Position numbers and translations under genes: made by a program. From positions 1 to 41,040 of the forward strand of contig NZ_CADIJV010000040.1 of assembly GCF_902859765.1 (NCBI RefSeq): DNA of 41,040 nucleotides, in the 5' to 3' direction. The stretch's first letter is position 1. Each line of letters starts with the position of its first letter. The notes below the pieces were generated by a model. The model was given only the letters and a program-made list of their open reading frames with translations, was not told where the DNA came from and did not search any database. Below are positions 11,493 to 20,067 of this stretch, one piece after another. The DNA comes from Achromobacter pulmonis. Its GTDB lineage: Bacteria; Pseudomonadota; Gammaproteobacteria; Burkholderiales; Burkholderiaceae_B.

Positions 11493-11951
11493 ATGAACGC
11501 GACCTTTCAATGGGAGCGGCGGCTGGCCGGCCTGGCCCGGCCGTTGTTCGGTTCCGCCGCCGTGCGGTTCCTGGCCTATCTGGGCCTGTGCGCCGCGTAT
11601 CTGCAAGGCGGCCTGGTCAAGCTGACCGATTTTCCCGGCGCGCTGGCCGAGATGGCGCATTTCGGGCTGGCGCCCGCGCCGCTGTTCGCGGCGCTGGTGA
11701 TTGCGCTGGAGCTGTTGGCCTCGGCCATGATCCTGAGCGGCCGGCTGCGCTGGCTGGGGGCGCTGGCGCTGGCGGGCTTCACGCTGGTGGCGACGGCGAT
11801 CGCGCTGCGCTACTGGGAGATGCCGGCGGGCCAGGAACGCTTCATGGCCGCCAATGCATTCTATGAGCACCTGGGGCTGGCGGGAGGATTGCTGCTGGTG
11901 GCGTGGCTGGACCTGCGCGCACCCCGTCCCGGGGCGGCAGCCACGGCCTGA
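11493..11951 (+). CDS. DoxX-like membrane protein
   Basis: A 152-residue inner-membrane protein with four predicted hydrophobic helices, fitting the DoxX-like family. Typical features are the early LAYLGLCAAYLQGGLVKL segment, the PLFAALVIALELLASAMIL helix pair, and the late HLGLAGGLLLVAW. The start ATG 11493 has a strong AGGAGG at 11481-11486, placed across the amidohydrolase stop, so translation is probably coupled. The frame stays open far upstream, but that part overlaps the amidohydrolase and is not coding. It is the last gene of the run, followed by a terminator. DoxX-like proteins have been linked to redox and thiol-stress functions in other bacteria; no specific role can be claimed here. 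Confidence 0.83.
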   Translation: MNATFQWERRLAGLARPLFGSAAVRFLAYLGLCAAYLQGGLVKLTDFPGALAEMAHFGLAPAPLFAALVIALELLASAMILSGRLRWLGALALAGFTLVATAIALRYWEMPAGQERFMAANAFYEHLGLAGGLLLVAWLDLRAPRPGAAATA

Positions 11952-11964
11952 GATGGCCGCGTCC

Positions 11965-12006
11965 CGAACACAACAAGGCCCCGCTGACGGGGCCCTGTTG
12001 TGTTCG
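11965..12006. terminator. Long stem terminator between convergent genes
   Basis: CGAACACAACAAGGCCCC pairs with GGGGCCCTGTTGTGTTCG across a 6-base loop, 17 of 18 positions matching. It lies between the convergent DoxX-like and LysR genes and can serve both strands. There is no long T run, only mixed T/G after the stem, so termination may depend on stem strength. Confidence 0.7.
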
Positions 12007-12026
12007 CTGGCGGGCGGTCGTTGCGC

Positions 12027-12959
12027 CTACCGCGCCGGCCGCGCCTTCAGGTCCGCCATTTCCTCCTGCATCAGCTGGTGCGCATAGCGCGAGAACACGC
12101 TCACCAGCCGGGTGCGGGTATGGTACGGCGGGTACAGCAGCGCCACCGTGACCGGCACCGCCGGACTGAAGGGCCGCACTTCGACGCCGTTGGCCTCGTA
12201 TTCCTCGCGCGCGGCCAGCGGGTTGATCAGCGCCACGCCCAGGCCGGCGCCGACCAGCGCACAGACCGACGAGCCCAGCCCGGCCTCGGCCACGGTCTGG
12301 CGTTCGACCTTGGCGGCCTTGAAGACGGCGTCGATCTTTTCCCGCAGCGGGGTGGCGCTGGGGAAGGCAATGAAGGGTTCGCCGGCGAAGTCGGCCGGCT
12401 TGAGTTTTTTCAGCTTGGTCAGCCGGTGCCCCTTGGGCAGCACCGCCACGCAGTTCATGGTCAGTACCGGTTCTACCTGGATACCCGGGCTGTCGCCCGA
12501 CAGCATGGCCAGGCCGGTGTCGCAGAAGCCCGAGCTGATCCAGTTGTGCACGGCGCTGGCGTTGCCGGAATGGATCGAGACCATGACGTCGGGGTATTCG
12601 GTCTTGAAGGCGGCCACGATGCGCGCCAGCAGGCCGCCGGCCAGGCGCGGCATGGCCGCCACGCTCAAGCGGCTGGCGCTGAACGAGCGGATGCTGGCGG
12701 CCGCGGACTCCAGTCCGGCCAGGCCGATGAAGGTCTTTTCCACCTCCTGGAAGAAGCGGGAACCATCCTGGGTCGGGGTCAGGCGGCTGCCGTTGCGATC
12801 GAACAGGGGAAACTGGGTAATGGCTTCCAATTGCGCAATTAAGCGGCTAACGTGCGGCTGCGAGGTATGCACTCTGCGTGCCGCGGCGGTCATGGATCCG
12901 GTCATCATGACGGCCCGGAAAGCCTCGATGTGTCGCAAGCCCATTCGTGTAATGGCCAT
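12027..12959 (-). CDS. LysR-family transcriptional regulator of the adjacent ABC importer (inferred target)
   Basis: A 310-residue LysR-type regulator. The helix-turn-helix lies at about residues 8-65, with GSMTAAARRVHTSQPHVSR and LIAQLEAITQFPLFDRNGSR. The effector domain follows from about residue 95 (LSVAAMPRLAGGLLARIVAAF), and the late segment VCALVGAGLGVALINPLAA is typical of the family. A shorter start at M6 (12944) is possible and gives MGLRHIEAF; the longer one is kept. It is divergent from the GltI-type gene at 13131 with 171 bases between, so it probably controls the importer/aldolase run. The subgroup resembles regulators of amino-acid or opine catabolism, which is weak evidence only. 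Confidence 0.88.
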   Translation of the reverse strand: MAITRMGLRHIEAFRAVMMTGSMTAAARRVHTSQPHVSRLIAQLEAITQFPLFDRNGSRLTPTQDGSRFFQEVEKTFIGLAGLESAAASIRSFSASRLSVAAMPRLAGGLLARIVAAFKTEYPDVMVSIHSGNASAVHNWISSGFCDTGLAMLSGDSPGIQVEPVLTMNCVAVLPKGHRLTKLKKLKPADFAGEPFIAFPSATPLREKIDAVFKAAKVERQTVAEAGLGSSVCALVGAGLGVALINPLAAREEYEANGVEVRPFSPAVPVTVALLYPPYHTRTRLVSVFSRYAHQLMQEEMADLKARPAR

Positions 12960-12968
12960 ATCAAATCC

Positions 12969-12982
12969 GTATAGAGGAATAC
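12969..12982. promoter_or_regulatory. Candidate LysR operator
   Basis: GTATAGAGGAATAC has perfect inverted GTAT/ATAC arms and lies 10 bases upstream of the LysR start in the divergent region. A second small dyad, AACGCTAGTT near 13007-13016, lies about 25 bases further on. Spaced dyads of this kind are common in LysR-controlled divergent promoters. The assignment rests on position and symmetry only. Confidence 0.35.
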
Positions 12983-13130
12983 CCGATTGGAACTGGATAA
13001 AACCATAACGCTAGTTGATACTTTTTGCCAGCCGCGGGGCTCATCGCGGGACGCGGCGGTACCTATGCAATCCGGCACCGCTGTTCGTGAACATAAACAC
13101 GCGCCGCTCGACCGGCGCCAAGGGAATACG

Positions 13131-14039
13131 ATGAAAGCATTTGCCGCGATTTCTGTCGCCGCCGCCCTGCTCGGCGGCGCCGCCGCCCACGCCGAAGGCG
13201 CCAGCCGCCTGGACAAGATCCGCGAAAGCGGCGTGATTACCATCGGCCACCCCGAGACCTCGGTGCCGTTCGCCTACCTGGACGGCAACCAGAAGCCGAT
13301 CGGCTACACCGTCGAGATCTGCCAGGAAATCGCCCAGCACATCAAGACCGCCCTCAAGCTGCCCAAGCTGGAAGTGCGCTACAACCCGACCACGTCGGCC
13401 ACCCGCATTCCGTTGCTTGCCAACGGTACCATCGATCTGGAGTGCGGCAACACCACCAACAACCTGGAACGCCACAAGCTGGTGTCGTTCGCGCCCACGA
13501 CCTTCGTGGCGCAAGTGGTGCTGGTGGCGCGCAAGGACGGTGGCGTCGACCCCAACAACCTGGCTTCGTTCCGCGGCAAGACCATCGCCGCGCAGGCCGG
13601 CGGCCAGACCTTCAAGCTGATTTCGCGCTTGAACGCCGAGGGCAACCTGGGCATCACCATGGCGCCCACCAAGGATACGGCGGAAACGCTGCTGATGGTG
13701 GAATCGGGCCGCGCCGCCGGTTCGGCCAATGATGATGGCATCGCCTATGGCGTGGTGGCGTCGTCGAAGAACCCGGATGTGTTCGTGATCGGCACCAAGG
13801 GCCTGGAGATCGCCCCGTACGGCATCATGGAACCCAAGGACGACCCGGCCTTCAAGAAGGCCGTCGACGATGCGGTGCTGGACATGATCAAGACCGGCCG
13901 CGTCGCGGCGATCTACGACAAGTACTTCAATTCGCCGATCCCGCCCAAGCAGATCAACCTGAAGTACCCGATGAGCGACGCGCTCAAGCGCGCGCTGGCG
14001 CATCCCACCGACTCTGGCGACCCCAAGGCCTACGAGTAA
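13131..14039 (+). CDS. GltI-type amino-acid ABC transporter, periplasmic binding protein
   Basis: Periplasmic solute-binding protein of the polar amino-acid family, 302 residues. A signal peptide covers MKAFAAISVAAALLGGAAAHA with cleavage expected after AHA. The mature part matches glutamate/aspartate-binding GltI: RLDKIRESGVITIGHPETS, TRIPLLANGTIDLECGNTTNN, and near the C-terminus KYFNSPIPPKQINLKYPMSD. The frame is open from 12987, but ATG 13131 begins the signal peptide and has AAGGGAA just upstream. It is followed by a hairpin with a T run and then both permeases and the ATPase. Glu/Asp-like substrates are the family expectation. The adjoining aldolase makes a hydroxylated amino acid worth considering. 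Confidence 0.9.
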   Translation: MKAFAAISVAAALLGGAAAHAEGASRLDKIRESGVITIGHPETSVPFAYLDGNQKPIGYTVEICQEIAQHIKTALKLPKLEVRYNPTTSATRIPLLANGTIDLECGNTTNNLERHKLVSFAPTTFVAQVVLVARKDGGVDPNNLASFRGKTIAAQAGGQTFKLISRLNAEGNLGITMAPTKDTAETLLMVESGRAAGSANDDGIAYGVVASSKNPDVFVIGTKGLEIAPYGIMEPKDDPAFKKAVDDAVLDMIKTGRVAAIYDKYFNSPIPPKQINLKYPMSDALKRALAHPTDSGDPKAYE

Positions 14040-14091
14040 GCCGGCACGCCGCGGCGGCCCGCCATGGGCGCCGCGGCGCCGTGCGACCCGG

Positions 14092-14115
14092 GGCGCCGCC
14101 CGCCGGCGCCTTTTT
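14092..14115 (+). terminator. Hairpin with T run between binding-protein and permease genes
   Basis: GGCGCCG (14092-14098) pairs with CGGCGCC (14104-14110) around a 5-base loop, directly followed by TTTTTCTTT. It resembles an intrinsic terminator placed inside the operon. This position usually makes the binding protein more abundant than the membrane components through partial read-through or by protecting the upstream mRNA. Confidence 0.65.
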
Positions 14116-14141
14116 CTTTCGTTGTCCACAGGTCCTGAAGC

Positions 14142-14894
14142 ATGAATTACAACTGGAGCTGGAGTGTCTTCCTGGACATGTCGCCCGATGGCGTGCACAC
14201 GTTCCTGGAGACCATCCTGATCGGTGTGGGCTGGACCCTGGCGCTGGCCCTGACGGCGTGGGTGTTTTCGCTGTTGTTGGGATCGTGCCTGGGCGTGATG
14301 CGCACCGCCTCGTCGCGCCTGGCCAATGCTGTCGGCGCGACCTACGTCGAGATTTTCCGCAACGTGCCGCTGCTGGTGCAGATGTTCCTGTGGTACTTCG
14401 TGCTGCCGGAACTGTTGCCGCATGCCTGGGGCCTGGCCATGAAGCAGATGCCGCAACCCTGGGGGCAATTCGTGCCCGCCGTGCTGTGCCTGGGCTTCTA
14501 TGGTTCGGCGCGCGTGTCAGAGCAACTGCGCGCCGGCATCCAGTCGCTGCCGCGCGGCCAGTTCCAGGCGGGCACTGCGCTTGGCCTGACCGAGACGCAG
14601 GTGTACCGCTACATCATCCTGCCCGAGGCCTATCGCATTGTCTTGCCGCCGCTGACTTCGGAATTCATGGGCACCATCAAGTATTCCTCGGTGGCATTGA
14701 CCATCGGGCTTTTGGAGCTGACCGGCCAGACCCGCTCGATGGCAGAGTTCAGCTTCCATATCTTCGAGGCCTTCACGGCCGCGACCGTGATCTACCTGAT
14801 CCTGAACGGCATCGTGGTCCTGGGCATGCGCCTGCTTGAACGCCGTGTGGCGGTCCCCGGCCTGATCGGCGCGGCGGCGAAGAACGGACGCTAG
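14142..14894 (+). CDS. GltJ-type amino-acid ABC transporter permease
   Basis: Inner-membrane permease of the polar amino-acid (HisM/GltJ) family, 250 residues with about five hydrophobic helices. The N-terminus MNYNWSWSVFLD followed by GWTLALALTAWVFSLLLGS and EIFRNVPLLVQMFLWYFVLP is characteristic of GltJ. The ATPase-coupling loop is SEQLRAGIQSLPRGQFQAG then ALGLTETQVYRYIILPEA. It should pair with the second permease at 14903, 8 bases downstream. It begins 31 bases after the hairpin that follows the binding-protein gene. Confidence 0.93.
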   Translation: MNYNWSWSVFLDMSPDGVHTFLETILIGVGWTLALALTAWVFSLLLGSCLGVMRTASSRLANAVGATYVEIFRNVPLLVQMFLWYFVLPELLPHAWGLAMKQMPQPWGQFVPAVLCLGFYGSARVSEQLRAGIQSLPRGQFQAGTALGLTETQVYRYIILPEAYRIVLPPLTSEFMGTIKYSSVALTIGLLELTGQTRSMAEFSFHIFEAFTAATVIYLILNGIVVLGMRLLERRVAVPGLIGAAAKNGR

Positions 14895-14902
14895 GCATCG
14901 AC

Positions 14903-15592
14903 ATGGGCAAATTCGATTTCGACGTGATCGGCAGCGCGCTGCCGTACCTGTTCAAGACCGGCATGACGTTCACGCTGACCCTGACGCTGCTGGCGGCGGT
15001 GATGGGGCTGGCGCTGGGCACGCTGCTGGCCATGATGCGGCTGTCGCGCTTCAGGATCCTGTCGGTGCCGGCCGGCATCTATGTGAACGTGATGCGTTCG
15101 GTGCCGCTGCTGCTGGTGATCTTCTGGTTCTATTTCCTGGTGCCGTATATCGCGGCGTGGATCGTGGGCTCGTCCACGCCGCTGCGGGTGGGCGCATTCA
15201 ACTCGGCGGTGGTCACGTTCACGCTGTTCGAGGCGGCCTACTTCTGCGAAATCATGCGCGCCGGCATTCAGTCGATTTCGCGCGGCCAGGTGTCGGCCAG
15301 CATGGCGCTGGGGCTGAACCATTGGCAGGGCATGCGCTACGTGATCCTGCCGCAGGCGATCCGCAACATGGTGCCGGCGCTGCTGACGCGGGTCATCATC
15401 CTGTTCCAGGACACCTCGCTGGTGTACGTACTGTCGCTGACCGATTTCCTGGGCGCCGCGTCCAAGATCGGCCAGCGCGACGGCCGGCTGGTGGAACTCT
15501 ATCTCTTCGTGGCGGTGGTGTATTTCGTGATCTGCTTCACGGCATCCCGTCTGGTCAAACGGCTGGAAAAGCGCGTGCGGGTGCTGCGCTAG
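14903..15592 (+). CDS. GltK-type amino-acid ABC transporter permease
   Basis: Second permease of the polar amino-acid importer, 229 residues with about five membrane helices. The N-terminus GKFDFDVIGSALPYLFKTGM and the EAA-type loop EIMRAGIQSISRGQVSASM with ALGLNHWQGMRYVILPQAIR match GltK. Its helices pair with the product of the gene at 14142 to form the translocation path. The start lies 8 bases after the previous stop, so the two are co-translated. The stop is 27 bases before the ATPase gene. Confidence 0.93.
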   Translation: MGKFDFDVIGSALPYLFKTGMTFTLTLTLLAAVMGLALGTLLAMMRLSRFRILSVPAGIYVNVMRSVPLLLVIFWFYFLVPYIAAWIVGSSTPLRVGAFNSAVVTFTLFEAAYFCEIMRAGIQSISRGQVSASMALGLNHWQGMRYVILPQAIRNMVPALLTRVIILFQDTSLVYVLSLTDFLGAASKIGQRDGRLVELYLFVAVVYFVICFTASRLVKRLEKRVRVLR

Positions 15593-15601
15593 GCGCCCAG
15601 G

Positions 15602-15610
15602 TTATCCACA
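15602..15610 (+). promoter_or_regulatory. Perfect DnaA box in the leader of the ATPase gene
   Basis: TTATCCACA is an exact match to the consensus DnaA-binding 9-mer and lies in the 27-base gap before the ATPase gene. A near match, TTGTCCACA, lies at 14122-14130 in the matching position before the first permease gene. Both could also be chance occurrences of a short motif followed by AGGT, so binding is only a possibility. Confidence 0.4.
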
Positions 15611-15619
15611 GGTCCAACG

Positions 15620-16378
<759 letters not shown>

Positions 16379-16383
16379 TAGTC

Positions 16384-17442
16384 ATGACTGAACGGACTCC
16401 CGTCGACCCCTCCCGCGCACGCATCGACCTGCGCAGCGATACGGTGACCCACCCCACCGCCGCCATGTACGAGCGCATGCGCGCGGCGCCGATCGGCGAT
16501 GATGGGCTGGACGGCGACCCCAGCGTGCGCGAGCTGGAAGCGTATGTGGCCACGCGGCTGGGCAAGGAGGCCGGGCTGTTCGTGCCCAGCTGCACCATGG
16601 CCAATCTGCTGGCCGTGCTGGCGCAGTCGCAGCGCAATGAGCAGGTGGTGCTGGAGTCCACCGCGCACATGTATACGTCCGAGCGTGGCGCGGCCACGTT
16701 TACCGGCCTGTTCTACCAGGGCGTGACCGGCGCCAATGGCGCCATGGACCTGAACCGTCTGGAAGACGCCATGCTGTCGGGCGGCCACAGGCTCAAGACG
16801 GCGCTGGTGGCGATGGAGACGTCGCACAACAACGCCGGGGGCGCGGTGCTGCCGCTGGAGCACATGCAGGCGGTGTATGGCATGGCGCAGGCCGCCGGGG
16901 TGCCGGTGCACCTGGATGGCGCGCGCCTGTTCAACGCCGCCGTGGCGCTGGGCGTGGTGCCGGCCGAGATCACGCGCCATGCGGATACGGTCTCGCTGTG
17001 CCTGTCCAAGGGCCTGAGCGCGCCGGTGGGCGCGGTGCTGACCGGCGCGCGGCCGGTGCTGGCGCGGGCCCGCGTGCTGCGTCGCATGCTGGGCGGCACC
17101 CAGCGCCAGGCCGGCATCATGGCCGCGGCCGGGTTGGAAGGCGTGCAGGCCATGGGCGATCGGCTGATCGAGGACCACGCCCGCGCCCGCCGCCTGAGCG
17201 ACGGCCTGAACCGGCTGGCCCCGGCGCTGTCGGCCACGGTGCCGCAGACCAACATCGTGCAGGTCGAAACCGCCGATACCGGCATGACCAATGTGCAATG
17301 GGTCACGGCGCTGGAAGACGCGGGCCTGCTGACCCGTCCGTGGGGCCGCACGCGCTTGCGTTGCGTGACCCATCGCCATATCGACGACGCGGCCATCGAC
17401 CGCGCCATCGAGGCCTTCAAAAAGGTGTTGGCGAGCCGCTGA
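16384..17442 (+). CDS. Threonine-aldolase-family PLP enzyme
   Basis: Fold-type I PLP enzyme of the low-specificity L-threonine aldolase family (352 residues), which splits beta-hydroxy amino acids into glycine and an aldehyde. The N-terminal IDLRSDTVTHPTAAMYERM is the family hallmark. VHLDGARLFNAAVALGV carries the PLP-contacting Asp, and K209 in SLCLSKGLSAPVGA is the Schiff-base lysine. It starts 6 bases after the ATPase stop, so it belongs to the importer operon. That context suggests the imported compound is a beta-hydroxy amino acid such as threonine, phenylserine or 3-hydroxyaspartate. The family is broad and this stays an inference. Confidence 0.9.
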   Translation: MTERTPVDPSRARIDLRSDTVTHPTAAMYERMRAAPIGDDGLDGDPSVRELEAYVATRLGKEAGLFVPSCTMANLLAVLAQSQRNEQVVLESTAHMYTSERGAATFTGLFYQGVTGANGAMDLNRLEDAMLSGGHRLKTALVAMETSHNNAGGAVLPLEHMQAVYGMAQAAGVPVHLDGARLFNAAVALGVVPAEITRHADTVSLCLSKGLSAPVGAVLTGARPVLARARVLRRMLGGTQRQAGIMAAAGLEGVQAMGDRLIEDHARARRLSDGLNRLAPALSATVPQTNIVQVETADTGMTNVQWVTALEDAGLLTRPWGRTRLRCVTHRHIDDAAIDRAIEAFKKVLASR

Positions 17443-17482
17443 GTCGGCGTTTTTCGAGGGCGGGCGATGCGATAATACGCGC

Positions 17483-18388
17483 ATGTCCGCCACCCACCTC
17501 TCCAAGAAAGATTATCTCTGCGCACTGACGGTAGTGGTGATCTGGGGCCTGAACTTCGTCGTCATGAAGATCGGCCTCAAGGGTCTCTCGCCCATGATGC
17601 TTGGGGCCCTGCGATTCGCCCTGGCGGCGTTTCCCCTGGTGTTGTTCGTGCGGCCGCCGCGCCTGCCGTGGCAATGGATCGCGGCCTACGGACTGGTGCA
17701 GGGCCTGGGCCAGTTCGGCCTGCTGTTCACGGCGCTCAAGTTCGGCATGCCGGCGGGCATGGCCTCGCTGGTGATCCAGACCCAGGCGTTCTTCACCTTG
17801 CTGCTGGCCGCGCCGGCGCTGCGCGAGCGGGCCCGGCCGCATCATTGGGTCGGACTGGGCGTGGCGGCGCTGGGGCTGGCGGTGATTGCCGGCGGCCGTG
17901 GCGAAGGGCCGGGGCAGATGACCATGGTGGGCTTCGTGCTGACGCTGGGCGCCGCTGCCATGTGGGCCGTGTCCAACATCATCGTGCGGCTGGCCAGCCG
18001 CAAGGCGCCCGGCTACGACCCTTTCGCTTTCATCGCGTGGAGCAGTGCCGCCCCGGTGCTGCCGTTCCTGGCGCTGGCGGCGTGGGCCGATGGCTGGGAC
18101 GCGGTGGCGGGCATGATCCTGGGCATCGGCTGGGGCGAGGCGCTGTCGGTGCTGTATCTGGCGGTGCTGGCCACGCTGCTGGCCTATACCTTGTGGACCC
18201 GGCTGTTGACACGCCACCCGGCCGCGAAGATCGCCCCGTTCTCGCTGCTGGTGCCGGTGGTGGGGCTGTGGGCGGCGTCCGCGGCCTTTGGCGAGCGCCT
18301 GCTGCCATTGCAGTGGGTGGGCGCGGGCGGCGTGCTGGCGGGGCTGGTGATCAACCAGGTGGGCGGGCGCTGGCTGCGCCACCGCTGA
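17483..18388 (+). CDS. EamA/DMT-family transporter
   Basis: Inner-membrane drug/metabolite transporter of the EamA family, 301 residues with about ten hydrophobic helices arranged as two five-helix repeats. The first repeat starts with YLCALTVVVIWGLNFVVMK, and the second with GFVLTLGAAAMWAVSNIIV, the typical motif at each repeat start. Many relatives export amino acids or related metabolites. It lies 40 bases after the aldolase on the same strand and may relieve build-up of an aldolase product or substrate. GATAAT at 17471-17476 could be part of a separate promoter. Confidence 0.87.
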   Translation: MSATHLSKKDYLCALTVVVIWGLNFVVMKIGLKGLSPMMLGALRFALAAFPLVLFVRPPRLPWQWIAAYGLVQGLGQFGLLFTALKFGMPAGMASLVIQTQAFFTLLLAAPALRERARPHHWVGLGVAALGLAVIAGGRGEGPGQMTMVGFVLTLGAAAMWAVSNIIVRLASRKAPGYDPFAFIAWSSAAPVLPFLALAAWADGWDAVAGMILGIGWGEALSVLYLAVLATLLAYTLWTRLLTRHPAAKIAPFSLLVPVVGLWAASAAFGERLLPLQWVGAGGVLAGLVINQVGGRWLRHR

Positions 18389-18507
18389 AGCGTTCCGGCC
18401 GCTGTCAGGATGCCGCGGTGCGGTCCTGGCCCCGGGGCCTCATCCGGAACAGGTCATCCTTTACCGGCCGTGTCTCCTCCCTCCTTTGGGATGAGTGGCC
18501 CGGCGCC

Positions 18508-18792
18508 CTACAGCTGTTCGAAGTGCGCGTAGCGCTTGTCGGTGTACTCCCGACGCGTGACCATCTCGGTGACGCTGGCTCCGGGCGGGCCGCGCCGCAG
18601 CCATTCCAGCATGTGATCGACCTGGTCGGGCGTGCCCTGCACCAGGGCTTCGACCGTGCCGTCCAGCATGTTCTGCACCCAGCCGCGGGCGCCCAGCAGG
18701 TGCGCGCGGCGCACCGTGGCATGCCGATAGCCCACGCCCTGCACGGTGCCGCTGACGGTGACGTGGACGGTTTCTATGGCGGTGTCTTGCAT
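18508..18792 (-). CDS. Acylphosphatase
   Basis: Small enzyme (94 residues) that hydrolyses carboxyl-phosphate anhydrides such as acetyl phosphate. The family signature GTVQGVGYR places the catalytic Arg exactly at R23, and GWVQNMLDGTVEA places the catalytic Asn at N41, both canonical positions. ATG 18792 was chosen because GAAGGAAA precedes it and the longer frame (to 18828) has no family sequence. It is a single gene, convergent with the EamA gene; the 119 bases between them show nothing clear. It is divergent from the PhyH-like gene. Confidence 0.92.
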   Translation of the reverse strand: MQDTAIETVHVTVSGTVQGVGYRHATVRRAHLLGARGWVQNMLDGTVEALVQGTPDQVDHMLEWLRRGPPGASVTEMVTRREYTDKRYAHFEQL

Positions 18793-18952
18793 TGGATTTC
18801 CTTCGGGTGATGCGCCGCAGCGCGCCAATTATCTAGGCGGTTCCGGCTACAGCGGATGGTCGATAGGCCCCCCGGGCATCGAAGCGATACGTTAGAGCTC
18901 ATGTCAAAACGTGCCAACGGGATCCCCGCAAGCAAAGCTTGGAGAAGCCATT

Positions 18953-19849
18953 ATGGAAGAGACCAGTCTGTTGTCGGAAGCAGAAACAGCGCGCTACAGG
19001 GATCAGGGATACCTGGCCCTGCAGGACATGTGCCCGGCCGATGAGGTGGGTTACATCCGCCGCACGCTGCTGGAATTGTTCGCGAACAAGACCGGCTACA
19101 ACGAGGGAGCGCAATACGACTTCATCAGCCGCGACGATCCTTCCAAGCCGGCCAAGTTTCCCAGTCTGCATGATCCGCGCCATTATGCCCCGGGCCTGCT
19201 GAAAACGACCTATCACGAGCGCACCCTGGAGCTGGCGCGCCAGCTGCTGGGCGAGGATGCCGCGCTGTATGGCGAGCACGCGCTGCTCAAGCCGGCGCTG
19301 GTCGGGCCGGAGACGCCATGGCACCAGGACGAGGCGTTCCGCTCGCCGGACTTCGTCTACAACGAGTTGAGCATCTGGCTGGCGCTGCAGCCGGCCACGC
19401 TGGAGAACGGCTGCATGCAGTTCATTCCGGGCTCGAACAAGAGCGAGGTGCTGGAGCATCGTTCGCCGGGTGGCGACAAGGCGCTGCATCCGCTCGAATG
19501 CTGCGCCGATTTCCCGCGCCATCTGGCGGTGGCCGAACCGCTGCAGCCGGGCGGCTGCACCGTGCACGATGCGCGCACCCTGCATTTCACGGGGGCCAAC
19601 ACCTCGCCGCAGCCGCGGCTGGCGTACATCCTGATCTACAACACGCCGCCGGTCTACAAGCCGGGGCGGCGCGAGTTCCCGTGGCTGGAAGGCCGCTGGA
19701 CCGATAGCCAGACGCGCAAGAAGGAATGGCACCGGCGCGGTGGCCTGGCGGTGGATGTGATGCGGCGCCTGCCGGCGGCGCGGTTGACCAGTCCGCGCTG
19801 GGTGGCGTGGGCCACGATCCGCGCCGTCAGCAAGGTCTGGCCGCGCTAG
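18953..19849 (+). CDS. Phytanoyl-CoA dioxygenase (PhyH)-family oxygenase
   Basis: Fe(II)/2-oxoglutarate-dependent oxygenase of the PhyH family, 298 residues. The iron triad is visible as H124 and D126 in TPWHQDEAF and H211 in RTLHFTGANTS, with R222 as the likely 2-oxoglutarate anchor. All are intact, so it should be active. Substrates in this family range from fatty acyl-CoA to ectoine, amino acids and small metabolites, and this one is not recognised. ATG 18953 has TTGGAGAAG upstream; a longer frame from 18911 is unlikely. It stands alone between the acylphosphatase and the FMN dehydrogenase, which begins 218 bases later. Confidence 0.83.
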   Translation: MEETSLLSEAETARYRDQGYLALQDMCPADEVGYIRRTLLELFANKTGYNEGAQYDFISRDDPSKPAKFPSLHDPRHYAPGLLKTTYHERTLELARQLLGEDAALYGEHALLKPALVGPETPWHQDEAFRSPDFVYNELSIWLALQPATLENGCMQFIPGSNKSEVLEHRSPGGDKALHPLECCADFPRHLAVAEPLQPGGCTVHDARTLHFTGANTSPQPRLAYILIYNTPPVYKPGRREFPWLEGRWTDSQTRKKEWHRRGGLAVDVMRRLPAARLTSPRWVAWATIRAVSKVWPR

Positions 19850-19906
19850 CGGGGCGCGCGCGACCGTCCGCGAGTCATGCGCCGCGGTCGCCATACTGGG
19901 GAAATC

Positions 19907-19936
19907 GGGGCCGGCAGGGGGGCGCTTGCCGGCCCC
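19907..19936. terminator. GC-rich stem-loop after the PhyH-like gene
   Basis: GGGGCCGGCA pairs perfectly with TGCCGGCCCC around a 10-base loop. No T run follows, so it may be a weak terminator or an mRNA 3' stabiliser. TATACT at 19943-19948 just after it could be the -10 of a promoter for the dehydrogenase gene, but I see no matching -35. The rest of 19850-20067 is GC-rich without other clear signals. Confidence 0.45.
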
Positions 19937-20067
19937 GGCGCGTATACTGGGCGGCGCCGCGGGGCCGTGCCGCCCGGCGTGGACGGCGCGTGCCCCAAAA
20001 GGCGCGGCAGGTTCGCGCGGGACCGGGCGCCGCGGTATCGCGTCCCACTTTCCCCAGAAAAATAACC

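Noticed and set aside
19726-20067. N-terminal extension of the FMN dehydrogenase
   Set aside because: The open frame overlaps the PhyH-like gene and contains no family sequence; ATG 20068 gives the normal N-terminus.
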